From NCBI GenBank assembly GCA_038141425.1, contig JAYQIC010000003.1, forward strand, positions 173,035 through 237,034: a DNA stretch of 64,000 bases, written 5' to 3'. Source of the stretch: UBA7985 sp038141425. Lineage in GTDB: Bacteria; Pseudomonadota; Alphaproteobacteria; UBA7985. Under the pieces are notes generated by a model, which worked only from the letters and a program-made list of their open reading frames with translations, had not been told where the DNA came from and did not search any database. The translations under genes and the position numbers were made by a program. Of the stretch, positions 29,376 to 40,010 are shown piece after piece; the first letter of the stretch is position 1, and every line of letters starts with the position of its first letter.

Positions 29376-31487
29376 TTGGCGCCTACGTCCCGGCAAATGA
29401 CGGATCGATTGAGTGATGCACTGGCCGCTCTATTCGTGGTGTTTGTATTGTTGTTCGCCGGACAGGGACCGCTCCAGGAGTTTGTACGGTGGATCATTCC
29501 GCTGCTGTCAGGGGAGTGGGAAGAACTCAGCCGCCGAGACCAGCGCGCCGCGCTTAAGAGCGGGCTGATCGGCGGTGCCTTTCAGTGGATGAAGATCAAT
29601 TTCTACTCCAAGACGGCTGTTTTCCTCGGGATGCCGCTGCTGTTCTCGCTGATCATCGTCGCGCTGCGATTCAGCCGCAAGTCGGGGGAGAGCCAGCCGT
29701 TTCTGCGCTGGAGCCTTGCCGGGATGAGCCTGCTGCTGCTGGGCTACTGGTTCGTCACCGTTTACGCCCGTGACCCGCAGTTGATCTGGGAACCGGAGCG
29801 GATCGATTTCCTGATCTTTCCGTTTGTGACGCTGCTGATCCTGTACTTCACGCTGCGTGAGTATGGCTCGTTCATCGTCGGCTTCTCGGTGTTCTGGCTG
29901 CTGTATCTGTTCTTCCGGGGCTTTGTGCCCGAGTGGGTGCCGGTCTTCGGCAGTGGTTCCGACGACACCATTGGGCAGAACTACTCCTTCATTGTCCAGG
30001 CCGGGTGGATCGACACCGGTGGGATCTTTGGGGCGCCGCTGCAGATTGTTGCGGGAAAGGTCCTGATCTTCATCGTTTTCGGCTCGGTGCTCATGGCCAG
30101 TGGCGCAGGCGACCTGCTGCTCAAGATCGCCAACCGACTGACCGGCGGTATGATCGGCGGCGCGGCCCACGCAGCCGTCGCGAGTTCCGCCATGTTCGGC
30201 ACACTGTCCGGTGCGGCGGTCTCCAACGTTGTCTCCACCGGTGTTCTGACCATTCCGGTGATCAAGAAATCTGGTTTCAAGCCTTCGTTTGCTGGCGCGG
30301 TTGAGGCCGCCGCCTCGACCGGTGGGCAGATCATGCCGCCAGTGATGGGGGTGGTTGCCTTCTTCGTCGCAGCCGAAGTGGGGCTCGACTACCGCTTTAT
30401 CATGATCGCGGCCATCACGCCGGCGGCCTTCTACTACATCGGCGTGTTTCTGACCGTGTACTTCGAGGCGCGGAAGAGCGGTATCGGGCCGCTGCCCGCC
30501 GCCGAGCGGCCGCACCTGAACCGCCGCGAGTACATCCAGACCCTCGTCTTTATCGTGCCGCTGGCCGTGCTCAGCTACTACCTGCTGACCCAGCCATCGA
30601 TCCCCAAAGCAGGCTTCTACGGCTTCATCGCTGCCATCGTGATGTCGGTGCTGCTGTTCCCCCGCTTCCGGACTTGGAAGGGCTTTACACGGCCTTCGTC
30701 GAGGCCGGTGTCATGTCGGCAAAGATCATCATCATCGTTGCCATGATCGGCCTGATCATCGGTCTGATGAGTTACTCGGGCTTCACCACGCGGCTGGCGC
30801 AGGAGCTGACGGCCATGGCCGACGGCCCGCTGTTCCTCGTGATGCTGGTGATCGCGCTCGGTGCCATTGTCCTCGGCATGGGACTGCCGCCCGGTGCAAC
30901 CTACTTCATCATCGTGATCGCGCTGTCTTCGGGCATCGATGCGGTATCGGTGCCGCCGCTGTCGCTGCACCTGTTCGTCGTGTTTTTCGCCGTGATGAGC
31001 ACGGTGACGCCGCCGGTGGCACTGGCGGCCTTTGCCGCCGCGCCCATCGCCAAGGCCGATCCGATCCGGACAGGGTGGCAGGCTTCGCGGCTGTCGATCG
31101 CCGGTTTCCTGATCCCCTTCATCTTCATCTACCATCCGGCTGTTCTCTACAAGCTGCAGGCGGTCTTCGTCTGGCTGGGGGACAAGCCGATCCGCCACAA
31201 GGCGATGGTGGATCTCAGTACCGTGTCCTGGCTTGATTACGGCTGGATCGTTCTGGCCTTTATCATTTCAATCTGGCTGATTTCTTCAGCCCTTATCGGG
31301 TTCGAACGCAATCGGCTCTATGCGCTGGAGCGCGTTGCCCGCCTTGTCATCGGGTTTGCGCTGCTGGTCCCCAACTACTGGATCAGTCTGCCAGCACTCG
31401 GGATCGCGATTGTCCTCATCGTCGGACATCGCTTCTTGGGGGCACGCCCCCAGCTTCGATCGTGTCGAAGCAAAGCAGTCAGTTTAA
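29376..31487 (+). CDS. TRAP transporter fused permease (DctQ/DctM-type), TAXI system
   Basis: Inner-membrane secondary transporter, about 703 residues, with the small and large TRAP membrane subunits fused as usual for TAXI-type systems. Many hydrophobic helices are visible, plus the large-subunit motifs GGMIGGAAHAAVASSAMFGT, LSGAAVSNVVSTGVLTIP, EAAASTGGQIMPPVMG and GLPPGATYFII. The TTG at 29376 is chosen as start because GGGAGG lies five bases upstream; ATG 29397 is an alternative. A missing base near 30675 splits it (restored FRTLEGLYTAFVEAG). Near the end, one G too many in the run at 31437-31442 removes the stop; the corrected tail is RFLGHAPSFDRVEAKQSV with TAA at 31485-31487. Confidence 0.88.
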
Positions 31488-31510
31488 CGCAATCATTCTG
31501 GGAGGATAAA

Positions 31511-32485
31511 ATGCGTAAATTGCTAATCGCTACGGCGGCTGTCCTGGCATCGTCCACGGCTGTCCATGCTGAAACCCTGAAAATGGCCACGCTGCCGGCA
31601 AACCTTATGCCTGCCATCGTGATGGCCACCTTTGCCAACATCGTCTCCAGCAACCTCGATGATATCGACATCGAAGTGGCGGCTGGTGGTGCTGCGACCG
31701 CTCATATGATGGAAGTCGGCCGAGGCAACATCGAAATGTCCATGAGTGCGCCAACGGTTTGGTTCCTCATGAAGAACGGCAAAGCCATGTACGCCAACCA
31801 GGAAGAAGCACCTGCGCTGGCTGACAACGTGCAGCTGCTCATGTGGTACCCCTACGGTCAGTACAGCTTCACCGTTCGTGCTGACAGCGACATCCAGACC
31901 CTCGACGACCTCGAAGGCGCCAGCGTCTTCCTCGGCCCGACGGGTGGTGGCGCATGGAACGCAGCCTACGCTTACGTCAAGGGCACCACTGGCCTTGACG
32001 CGAAGGAAGGCGACTTTGAAGCCATCGACGCAAACTGGGTAACCGGCTACCAGGCTTTCCTCGATGGTGCCGTCGACATGTACGTTGGTGGTTGTATCCA
32101 CCCTTGTGGTGCTTTCCTGCAGATTACCGAAACCGAAGAAATTCGCTTCGTTGGTCCTGCGGATGACACCGGTGAGGCCGTTGACAAGGCACTGGGTAAG
32201 TACCGCTACCGTGACACCATCCCGACCGGTCTGTACTCCGGTCAGATGAACGATACCCCGGTTCAGACCTTCAACACGGCCGTTGGTATCGTTGTGAACG
32301 CAGACGTTCCTGAAGATACGGTCTACCGCATCACCAAGGCGTTCTGGGAGAATGTTGATAGCGTAACCTCGACCGCACCTTGGGCCGCATCGCTCGACCC
32401 AGAGTTCGGCGGCACGCTGCAGGGTTCCGGCATCTCGCTGCACCCTGGCGCTATGAAGTACTACAAGGAGATCGGCGTCCAGTAA
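31511..32485 (+). CDS. TAXI-family TRAP transporter substrate-binding protein
   Basis: A 324-residue periplasmic binding protein. Signal peptide MRKLLIATAAVLASSTAVHA is followed by the TAXI-family fold: AAGGAATAHMMEVGRGNIEM, DDLEGASVFLGPTGGGAW, NWVTGYQAFLDGAVDMYVGG and a C-terminal AWAASLD-like segment. ATG 31511 has GGGAGGATAA just before it, which argues for a separate protein even though the uncorrected reading frame runs through from the permease. The nearby CIHPCGAF contains two cysteines close to the predicted ligand cleft, an unusual detail. Its codon use is shifted to GCT/GTT/CGT like the other binding proteins. The ligand is unknown; TAXI systems import glutamate or other small acids. 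Confidence 0.9.
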   Translation: MRKLLIATAAVLASSTAVHAETLKMATLPANLMPAIVMATFANIVSSNLDDIDIEVAAGGAATAHMMEVGRGNIEMSMSAPTVWFLMKNGKAMYANQEEAPALADNVQLLMWYPYGQYSFTVRADSDIQTLDDLEGASVFLGPTGGGAWNAAYAYVKGTTGLDAKEGDFEAIDANWVTGYQAFLDGAVDMYVGGCIHPCGAFLQITETEEIRFVGPADDTGEAVDKALGKYRYRDTIPTGLYSGQMNDTPVQTFNTAVGIVVNADVPEDTVYRITKAFWENVDSVTSTAPWAASLDPEFGGTLQGSGISLHPGAMKYYKEIGVQ

Positions 32486-32511
32486 GGGATGGCCTTTCTC
32501 TTTTACGAAGC

Positions 32512-32546
32512 AAAAAGGGTCGTTGCGCAGTGACGGCCCTTTTTTC
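32512..32546 (+). terminator. Intrinsic terminator after the TRAP binding-protein gene
   Basis: AAAAAGGGTCGT at 32512-32523 pairs with ACGGCCCTTTTT at 32533-32545 (one G-T pair), ending in a run of six T. It closes the TRAP operon. Confidence 0.8.
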
Positions 32547-32615
32547 TCTCCGTAACCCATTCATTCAAATTCAACCTTTCTTTCACCCGAACCAATTGCC
32601 GTCAGAGGCCTGAAC

Positions 32616-33790
32616 ATGCTTTCGCTCTTTGTCATCGTGCTATGGCTTGTCGTTGCCCTTGAGTTGATCAAAGGGCTGAGCGCCAACGGCACCCCGCCGG
32701 TGCTGCAGAAGTTCTCCTGGCAGATGGATCTGGCCTACGCCATGTGGTCGTCGATCGGTATCATCCGGATCGTCGTCGCGATCGCACTGGTGGTCAGCTT
32801 CTTCTTTGTCCCCGGGGAGGCGCGGCTCGCCGCTGTGGTTTGGGCTGTGCCCGCGCTGGCGCTGTGGTGTGGCATCTACTGGCTGTTCAACCATTTTGGG
32901 TCGGGCGGGTGAAGTTCCCCCCCATCGGACAGAAGGTCTTCGCCGGGCAGGAAGACAACGCCCTCGACCTCGGGCTGCAGGTCATCGGGGTCGAACGCAA
33001 CGGCGTCGCCAAGGCCTTTCCGGCCAACATGCTCTATTTTCATCACCAGATTCCTGACGACATCGACGGTCACCCGATCTGGGTGACCTACTGCGGTCTG
33101 TGCCGCAGCGGCCGGGTCTACGACCTCCGCGTTGACGGCAAGACGCTGACATTCTCACTCATCGGTGCGATCTCCTACAACGCCACCTTCCGCGACAACA
33201 TCACCGGCAGCTGGTGGCGGCAGGAAACCGGGGAAGCCGCCAAAGGCCCCCTACGCGGTCGCGTTCTCGAAGACGTAGCCTTCGAGCAGATGACGCTGGG
33301 CAACTGGTTCGCCAAGTACCCGGACAGCAGGGTGCTCCAGTACGACCCTGCCTTTGTCGGGCCCTACACCTTCACCGCCAAGCTGCTGAGTTACGAGGCG
33401 AGTAAGCCCGCCTGGCACATGGTCGGCGATCCGCCATTGGTCCTCGGCGTGGTCATCGACGGAGCAGCCCACGCCTACGACTGGTCGCAGCTGAAGTCGC
33501 GCGGTCTGGTGAACGACAGCGTGGCAGGCACCGACCTGCTGGTGCTCACCGACCCTGAGCAGGTCTCCGGCGCGGTCTACGACCGGCATCTGGATGGCCG
33601 CAGCCTGAGCTTCGAGCGCGCCGAGGATGGCACGATCACCGACACTGAAACCGGCTCCGGTTGGGATCACTTCGGGCGCTGCACCAAGGGCAAGCTCAAG
33701 GGGGAGGCCCTGCAGCTGATCCAGAGCTATCAGCAGTACGTGCGCGGATGGATCACCTTCCACGCCCAGACCACCTTCTACGAATTCTGA
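32616..33790 (+). CDS. DUF3179 domain-containing membrane protein
   Basis: About 391 residues. The first ~95 residues form membrane helices (LSLFVIVLWLVVALELI, IIRIVVAIALVVSFFF, LAAVVWAVPALALWCGIYWL). The rest is a DUF3179 domain recognisable by KAFPANMLYFHHQIPDDIDG, WVTYCGLCRSGRVYD, YDPAFVGPYTF and FHAQTTFYEF; the CGLC pair may bind metal or form a disulfide. A one-base break at about 32897 separates the two parts; the corrected join reads FNHFWVGRVKFPPIGQKV. The function of DUF3179 proteins is not known. It starts 130 bases after the TRAP binding protein and after a terminator, so it is a separate unit. Confidence 0.8.
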
Positions 33791-33814
33791 TTGGAATGCC
33801 GCACGAGGCCCGCC

Positions 33815-34350
33815 ATGGATGACTACCTCACCCCCGCCGAACTCAAGGGCCGCGTGATCGAGCAGCGCGCCGCCCTGCGCCGCAATCTCGTCAACCGCCT
33901 GTTCCCGCCTCGGCAATGGCGTCCAGGCGCAATCCCAGCAGCTGCTCTCGCTGATCTCCGACCTCAGCCTCGTGCACTTCCGCATTCTGCTGCGGCTGAG
34001 CGAGGCCGGCACACAGAACGTGCAGGGCCTGTCCGAGCTGCTCGGCGCCAACCGCTCGCTGGTCAGCCGCGCCCTGCCGGACCTGCGCGAGAAGGGCCTG
34101 ATCGATCTGGTCAAGAGCGAGACCGACAAGCGCCAGATTTTCGTCCGCCTGACCGAGGCAGGCAGCGCCATTGTCGAAGAACACCGCGCGCCGATCCGCG
34201 CCCGCGATCAGGCGATGCGCAGCGCCTTCCAAGCCTGAAGAATACGAACAACTGGTCGAGTACTTCGACCGCCTCGACGCCATCACCAGCGTCCCGGCCG
34301 CCGAATTCTTCCACGTACCCGACAGCTCAGACCACGGAGATGACACATGA
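33815..34350 (+). CDS. MarR-family transcriptional regulator
   Basis: A winged-helix regulator of about 178 residues. The DNA-binding region reads VHFRILLRLSEAGTQNVQGL, SELLGANRSLVSRALPDL (recognition helix) and EKGLIDLVKSETDKRQIFVR (wing), followed by LTEAGSAIVEEHRAP. Two indels break it: an extra C near 33905 (restored NRLFRLGNGVQAQSQQLL) and one near 34228 (restored MRSAFKPEEYEQLVEYFDRL). The stop TGA at 34348-34350 overlaps the ATG of the hydratase gene, so the regulator is translated with the catabolic operon. It probably controls that operon in response to an aromatic intermediate (inference). Confidence 0.85.
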
Positions 34351-35095
34351 GTCCTGCGACCACAGCTTCCCCCAAAACCGCGCTGGTCATCAGCGCCCAC
34401 GCGGCCTGACTTCGTCTGGCGCTGCGGCGGGCCATCGCCCTGCACGCCGAGCTTGGCTACGCGGTCACCGTCGTGTGCCTGTCCTTCGGCGAGCGCGGAG
34501 AGAGCGCCAAGCTGTGGAAGCAGGAGGGCATGGACCTGCAGACCGTCAAGGACGCCCGCCGCAAGGAGGCCGAGGACGCCGCCAAGGCGCTGGGCGTGCA
34601 CGATCTGGTGTGCATGGATCTGGGCGACTACCCGCTCGAGCTCAGCCGCGAGCACAAGAACGATCTGGTCGACGTCATCCGCCGGGTGCAGCCCGCGTTC
34701 ATGATGAGCCACTCCAAGTACGACCCCTACAACACCGACCACATGTACACCACGCAGGTCGCGCTCGAAGCCCGCATGATCGCGCAGGCCTGGGGCCACA
34801 ACCCCGGTGAGAAGGTGCTCGGCGCGCCGCAGCTGTATCTGTTCGAACCCCACCAGACCGAGCAGATGGGCTGGAAGCCCGATACCTTCCTCGACATCAC
34901 CCCGGTCTGGGACAAGAAGCGCGCGGCCATGGAGTGCATGGACGGGCAGGTCCACCTCTGGGACTTCTACGCCCGCGTCGCCCAGCAGCGCGCCAACCAC
35001 TTCAAGCGCAACTCAGGCGGCATGTCCGGGGGCCGTGATTGCAAGTACGCCGAGGGCTTCGAGAGCATCTTCCCCGCACCGTCGACGAACTCTAG
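34347..35095 (+). CDS. galB: 4-oxalomesaconate hydratase (PIG-L/LmbE family, GalB type)
   Basis: About 249 residues of the PIG-L deacetylase-like fold. Instead of the deacetylase HPDDE motif it has the GalB-type sequence restored as SAHAADFVWRCGGAIALHAE, followed by VCLSFGERGESAKLWKQEGM and DLVCMDLGDYPLELSREHK, then SHSKYDPYNTDHMYTT with metal-binding His. GalB hydrates 4-oxalomesaconate to 4-carboxy-4-hydroxy-2-oxoadipate (CHA). Two indels near 34394 and 34430 hide the N-terminus, and one near 35074 the last residues (restored IFPRTVDEL, stop 35095). It lies directly upstream of the matching aldolase gene, which supports the assignment over a deacetylase. Confidence 0.88.
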
Positions 35096-35115
35096 ACCGC
35101 AGGGAGCACCCAGCC

Positions 35116-35796
35116 ATGGCCAGCAACTCCATCGTCGTCCAGTCCATCGAGCGCACCGACCTCGCCACCGTCGACCAGCTCGCCGCGCTCGGCGTCTCGA
35201 CCGTGCACGAGGCGCAAGGGCGCATCGGCTACCTCTCCAACCAGCTGCGCCCGATCTACGCTGGCGCGCGCATCGCCGGCAACGCCGTCACGGTCAGCAT
35301 CCCGCCCTGCGATAACTGGATGATCCACGTCGCGGTGGAGCAGTGCCAGCCCGGCGACATCCTCGTGGTCGCGCCGACCTCGCCCTCGGACGCGGGCTAC
35401 TTCGGCGACCTGCTCGCCACATCGCTGATGAGCCGCGGCGTGCGCGGGCTGGTGATCGAAGCCGGGGTCCGCGATATCCGCGACCTGACCGAGATGGGCT
35501 TCCCGGTTTGGTCGCGCTACGTCTCCGCCACCGGCACGGTCAAGGAGACGCTGGGCAGCGTCAACGTCCCCGTCGTCTGCGGCGGGCAGGCGGTCAATCC
35601 CGGCGACGTTATCATCGCCGACGACGACGGCGTCTGCGTGGTCCGGCGCGAGGAAGCGGCGGCCGTCGCGGAGAAGGGGCAGGCGCGGGAAGCCAATGAA
35701 GAGGCCAAGCGCGCCCGTTTTGCCGCCGGTGAGCTGGGGCTGGATGTCTACGGCATGCGCGAGCGGCTGGCCGACAAGGGCCTGAAGTATGTCTGA
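35116..35796 (+). CDS. ligK: 4-carboxy-4-hydroxy-2-oxoadipate (CHA) aldolase, RraA family
   Basis: An intact 226-residue protein of the RraA/HMG aldolase fold. It has the family signature LGVSTVHEAQGRIGYLSNQL, GDILVVAPTSPSDAGYFGDL (phosphate/pyruvate loop), VRGLVIEAGVRDIRDLTEMG, with the Arg-Asp metal and substrate pair, and NPGDVIIADDDGVCVV. It cleaves CHA to pyruvate and oxaloacetate, the last step of protocatechuate 4,5-cleavage and gallate pathways. The ATG at 35116 follows GGGAGCACCCAGCC, and the stop overlaps the tautomerase start. The context of GalB-, GalD- and LigI-like genes makes the substrate assignment good. Confidence 0.9.
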   Translation: MASNSIVVQSIERTDLATVDQLAALGVSTVHEAQGRIGYLSNQLRPIYAGARIAGNAVTVSIPPCDNWMIHVAVEQCQPGDILVVAPTSPSDAGYFGDLLATSLMSRGVRGLVIEAGVRDIRDLTEMGFPVWSRYVSATGTVKETLGSVNVPVVCGGQAVNPGDVIIADDDGVCVVRREEAAAVAEKGQAREANEEAKRARFAAGELGLDVYGMRERLADKGLKYV

Positions 35797-36972
35797 CCCC
35801 ACCTCTGCCGGTGACGCCCCCGGGCCTGATACCGGGGCGGCGAAGAAACCCGCGCAGGCCGGGGCGCAACCCGAGCCACGGCGTGAAACGGACGGCGTCC
35901 GCTGCCTGTGGATGCGCGGGGGCACGTCCAAGGGCGGCTACTTCCTCGCCGAGGACCTGCCCGCCGACACCGCCGCGCGCGACGCCTTCCTTCTGCGGGT
36001 CATGGGCTCGCCCGACCCGCTGCAGATCGACGGCATGGGCGGGGGTGACCCGCTGCGCTCCAAGGTCGCCGTGGTCCGGCGCTCGACCCGCCCGGGCGTG
36101 GACGTCGATTACCTGTTCCTGCAGGTCATGGTCGACCAGGCCATCGTCACCGACGCGCAGAACTGCGGCAACATCCTCGCCGGGGTCGGCCCCTTCGCCA
36201 TCGAGCGCGGGCTGATCCCCGCGCAGGATGGGAAGACCGCCGTCACCATCTTCATGGAGAACACCGGACAGACCGCGCAGGCATGGGTGCAGACCGCCAA
36301 GCGCGCCGCGTGGCCTATGCGGGCGAGACCGCCATCGACGGCGTGCCGGGGACGGCGGCGGCGATCCCGCTGCTGTTCAGCGATACGGCGGGGTCGAGCT
36401 GCGGCGCGCTGCTGCCCACCGGCAGGGTCACCGACCGCATCGACGGGGTCGACTGCACCCTGATCGACAACGGCATGCCCTGCGTGATCATGGACGCCGC
36501 CGACTTCGGCCTGAGCGGGCAGGAAAGCCGGGAGGCGCTGGACGCCGACACCGCGCTCAAGGCCCGGCTGGAGGCGATCCGGCTGCAGGTCGGGCCGATG
36601 ATGAATCTGGGCGATGTCACCGAAAAATCAGTGCCGAAGATGACGCTGGTCAGCGCGCCGGCGCGGGGTGGGGCGATCAACACCCGCTCCTTCATCCCCC
36701 ACCGCTGCCACGCCACCATCGGCGTGCTCGCCGCCGTTACCGTCGCCACGGCTGCGACGCTGCCCGGCTCGCCCGCGCACCGGCTGGCGGTCATGCCAGC
36801 AGGCACATTGACAGAAGGCGGTGAAGACGGCCAAAGCCTGAGCCTCGCGGTCGGCGTCGAGCAGCCCGGCGGCATCACCCAAGCCGCGCTGGAGCTGGAC
36901 GGCAGCGGCGCCGTCGCCCGCGCCGGCATCGTGCGCACGGCGCGCAAACTCATGGACGGAGAGGTTTTCTGA
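35789..36972 (+). CDS. galD: 4-oxalomesaconate tautomerase (PrpF family, GalD type)
   Basis: About 394 residues of the PrpF family of diaminopimelate-epimerase-fold isomerases. The hallmark RCLWMRGGTSKGGYFLAEDL lies near residue 40, with DPLQIDGMGGGDPLRSKVAV, AQNCGNILAGVGPFAIERGL and the second-half PCVIMDAADFGLSG. A disordered, Pro/Ala-rich 35-residue N-terminal extension is longer than usual; a later start is possible but no other ATG fits well. The frame breaks near 36300 (restored RRVAYAGETAIDGVPG). GalD interconverts keto and enol forms of 4-oxalomesaconate ahead of GalB. It overlaps ligK by eight bases and is directly followed by ligI. Confidence 0.88.
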
Positions 36973-36973
36973 G

Positions 36974-37851
36974 ATGACCATGGACCCCGACTATCTGCCC
37001 TTCCACCCCGACCCCCGGGTTCCGGCGTTCAAGGCCCCGCCGGGCGCGGTCGACGCGCACTGCCACGTGTTCGGGCCGGGGGACCAGTTCCCCTACCACC
37101 CCGCGCGCAAGTACACCCCCTGTGACGCGGGGAAGGAGCAGCTGTTCGCCCTGCGCGACCACCTCGGCTTCTCCCGCAACGTGATCGTGCAGGCATCCTG
37201 CCACGGCCCCGACAACCGCGCGCTGGTCGACGCGCTGCAAACGGCGGGGAGGCCGCGCGTGGCGTCGCCTTCGTCCGCCGCGATGTCGAGGTTGCCGAGC
37301 TGGAGGCTATGCACGAAGCCGGGGTGCGCGGCGTTCGCTTCAACTTCCTCAAGCGCCTGGTCGACAGCACCCCGCGCGAGCACTACCTCGAAATCGTCGA
37401 GAAGATACTGCCGCTGGGCTGGCATATTGTGGTGTATTTCGAGGCCAACGAGCTGCACGAGATCGAAGACTTCCTGCGCGACCTACCCAGCACCGTGGTC
37501 ATCGATCATATGGGCCGCCCGGACGTGTCAGCGCGTGAGGGGCTGGTGCACCCGGATTATCAGCGGATCAAGCGCCTGCTGGCCGACGAGAAGTTCTGGG
37601 TCAAGGTCAGCTGCCCCGAGCGGCTGACGGTCGCCGGTCCGCCCTACGACGACGTGGCCCCCTTCGGCCGGGATCTGGTGGAAAGCTTTCCTGACCGCGT
37701 GCTGTGGGGGACGGACTGGCCGCACCCGAATATGAAGAGCCACGCACCCGACGACGGCCTGCTGGTCGACCGTATCCCGGTCATCGCCCCGACAGCGGAC
37801 CTGCAGCAGCGGCTGCTGATCGACAACCCCATGCGGCTGTATTGGGACTAG
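36974..37851 (+). CDS. ligI: 2-pyrone-4,6-dicarboxylate (PDC) hydrolase
   Basis: Amidohydrolase-superfamily lactonase of about 292 residues opening PDC to 4-oxalomesaconate. The N-terminal AVDAHCHVFGPGDQFPYHPA carries the HxH motif; further features are RKYTPCDAGKEQLF, NVIVQASCHGPDNRALVDAL, VVIDHMGRPD and the C-terminal WGTDWPHPNM with the catalytic aspartate. A missing G near 37249 breaks the frame (restored QTAGEAARGVAFVRRDVEV). Its start lies one base after the tautomerase stop. With GalD, GalB and LigK it makes a complete route from PDC to pyruvate and oxaloacetate; ring-cleavage genes are absent from this window. Confidence 0.92.
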
Positions 37852-37920
37852 TGGGAAAAACACACTAAGCTAAGATCAGCCATTGGCGCTTCGATAGCCG
37901 CCGCACAATACCTGATGCCA

Positions 37921-38265
37921 CTAATCAACCTCGAAGGTATGGTGGCGGAGGGTGACGGTCTCGAAAAACCGCTCGCAGAAGGCCGGGAGCATGGCGCGGG
38001 AGCGGTGGCGTGCGTCTGAGGCCATGGCGCGGTCTAGGTCGGTGTGGCTCTGGTAGTCGACTTGTAGGATCAGCGGCACGGACGGCCCGTCTTCACCCCT
38101 GGCACCGTTTCCATCTTCCGGTTCAGCGGCGTAGAGCACCCGCACCCGGTGCGCGCCGTCGAAGGCCCGCCACAGCGGCACCAGCTCGACTTCGACGAAG
38201 GCGCGCATGGCTGCGGTCTGGCCCGGTTTCACCGTCCCTTCGAAAATTGCCAGTTTGGTGATCAT
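37921..38265 (-). CDS. Small dimeric alpha/beta-barrel-type protein
   Basis: A 114-residue protein, apparently of the EthD/ABM-like dimeric alpha/beta-barrel group, judged from its length and pattern: MITKLAIFEGTVKPGQTAAM, then FVEVELVPLWRAF, VPLILQVDYQSHTDLDRAMA and a C-terminal RHHTFEVD. ATG 38265 is chosen over the upstream codon because the family starts with this strand. It is the last gene of the leftward operon and ends 69 bases from ligI, convergently. The function is unknown; relatives assist in cofactor-less oxygenation or degrade small aromatics. Confidence 0.6.
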   Translation of the reverse strand: MITKLAIFEGTVKPGQTAAMRAFVEVELVPLWRAFDGAHRVRVLYAAEPEDGNGARGEDGPSVPLILQVDYQSHTDLDRAMASDARHRSRAMLPAFCERFFETVTLRHHTFEVD

Positions 38266-38295
38266 GGGTTTCCGGCCTCGCAAATAACCACGCCT

Positions 38296-40010
38296 TTAAC
38301 AGTCTCCCCGGTGCTTGAAGCTGTCGCGGCGGAAGGAATAGAGCGCCTTGGGGTCGACCGCGACCTCGACCACCGCCGGGCGGTCTTCGGCCAGCGCCGC
38401 TTCGACTGCGCCGGCGACGTCTGACAGGCGGTCGGCCCGGTACCCCGCCGCGCCATACAGCTCGGCCAGCGCCGCGAAGTCGGGGGAGGTGATATCGGCG
38501 CCGATGTAGCGCTCCCCGAAGAAGTCGCGCTGGTAGGCCTTCTCCGCCCCCCACGAGCCGTTGTTCATCACCACGGTGACGGTGTTCAGGCCGTATTCGA
38601 CCGCTGTCGAGAGTTCGGAGACGGTCATGCCGAAGCCGCCATCGCCCATGAAGCTGACCACCGGGCGCTCGGGCCGGGCGGCCTTGATCCCCAGACCGGC
38701 GGCGAAGGAGAAGCCGACCAGCCCGAAGTCCAGCGGGGTGAACAGGCTGTGGGGCGCATGATAGTTGAGCGCGTCCGTCGCCTGCAGGCACAAAGTCCCG
38801 GCGTCCATGGTGATGGCCGCATCCTGCGGCAGCACCCTGCGCAGCGCCTTGAACAGGCCCGAGGGCTGGGTCGGGTGGCCCATGTCGGCGGCTGCGTCGC
38901 GCTGCTCGAGGTAGGCGCGGCGCTCGGCCTGAAAATCGCTGACCCAGCTGTCGGCGGCGGCGCGGTCGCCCAGCGTCTTCACGGCGTCGGTCAGCTGCGC
39001 GGCGGTGGGCGCATCGGCCCAGATACCCAGCTTGACCGGGAAGAAGCGGCCGATGGCCGTTGGTTCCAGCTCGACCTGGATGATCGCCGCCTCGCGGTTG
39101 ATGTTGTCGTAGGAGTAGAAGGTGGAGTTGAAGCCCAGCCGCGTGCCCAGCGCCAGAATCACGTCGGCCTCGCGCACGAGGCGGGAGGCAACCGGGTTAC
39201 CGCGCGGCCCCATCTGCCCGGCGACCAGCGGATGACCAAAGGGCAGGCCGTCGCCGTGCCCGGGCGCGCTAACCAGCGGGCAGCCCAGCGCCTCGGCCAG
39301 CGACAGCGCAGGCTCGTGTGCGCCGGGGTTCTTGATCCCGCCACCAGTGACGATTACCGGCTGGCGCGCGCCGGCCAGCATGCCAGCGGCGGTGCGGATG
39401 GCGTCGTCTGCGCCCGCCGGCAGGTGCAGGGGGCGGTACTGCTCGGGGTCTGGAAGGGCTCGAAGTCTGCCGACCCAGCGAGCACGTCGCGGGGCAGGTT
39501 GAGCTGCACCGGCCCGCGCCGGGGACTGAGCGCGGTGCGGAAGGCCTCGCGGAACAGCTCGGGCACGCGGTCGCTCGAGGGCGCGGTCCATGTCTTCTTG
39601 GTGACCGGGGTGAACAGCGCCTGCTGGTCCACCTCCTGAAACGCGTCGCGGTAGACGTGCTGGGTCGAGAGCATCCCGGCGATGCTGACCACGGGAGAGT
39701 AGGCGGCCTTGGCCTGCGCCAGCCCGGTGGTCAGGTTGGTTGCGCCCGGGCCGTTCTGCCCGGCGAGGATGACCCCGGCCTCGCCCGAAACCCGGGCGTA
39801 GCCGTCGGCCATGTGGGTGCCGGTGCGCTCGTCCCGGACGCCGATGAATCGGATATCGCTGCTGGCCTCGTAGAGGCCGTCAAACAGCTCCATGGTCGCC
39901 GAGCCGATCAGCCCGAAGACGTGGCGCGTGCCCTCGGCCTGCAGCGCGGCGACGGCGGCCTGTCCGCCGGTGAGGGTGGTGGTGGTGGTTTTGGGGGTGC
40001 TGGAGCTCAC
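38296..40010 (-). CDS. ThDP-dependent enzyme of the acetolactate synthase / Xsc-like family
   Basis: About 571 residues. The N-terminal domain has GTRHVFGLIGSATMELFDGL, the catalytic Glu in RDERTGTHMADGYARVSG, and LAGQNGPGATNLTTGLAQAK; the C-terminal domain has VSFMGDGGFGMTVSELSTAV and VVMNNGSWGAEKAYQRDFFG, the ThDP/Mg motif. The GSA, GxHMADGYARVSG and GQNGPG features resemble sulfoacetaldehyde acetyltransferase more than biosynthetic acetolactate synthase, but the match is partial and no phosphotransacetylase gene is near. A missing G near 39449 breaks the frame (restored FEPFQDPEQYRPLHL). The ATG at 40010 overlaps the end of the hydrolase gene by four bases. The substrate is unresolved. Confidence 0.83.

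Noticed and set aside
30674..32485. A natural fusion of the TRAP permease to its binding protein
   Set aside because: The binding protein has its own ribosome site and signal peptide; removing one G from the run at 31437-31442 gives a stop at 31485-31487.
38296..40010. Firm naming of this gene as sulfoacetaldehyde acetyltransferase (xsc)
   Set aside because: Several motifs resemble Xsc, but no phosphotransacetylase or sulfonate genes are near, so only the family is given.
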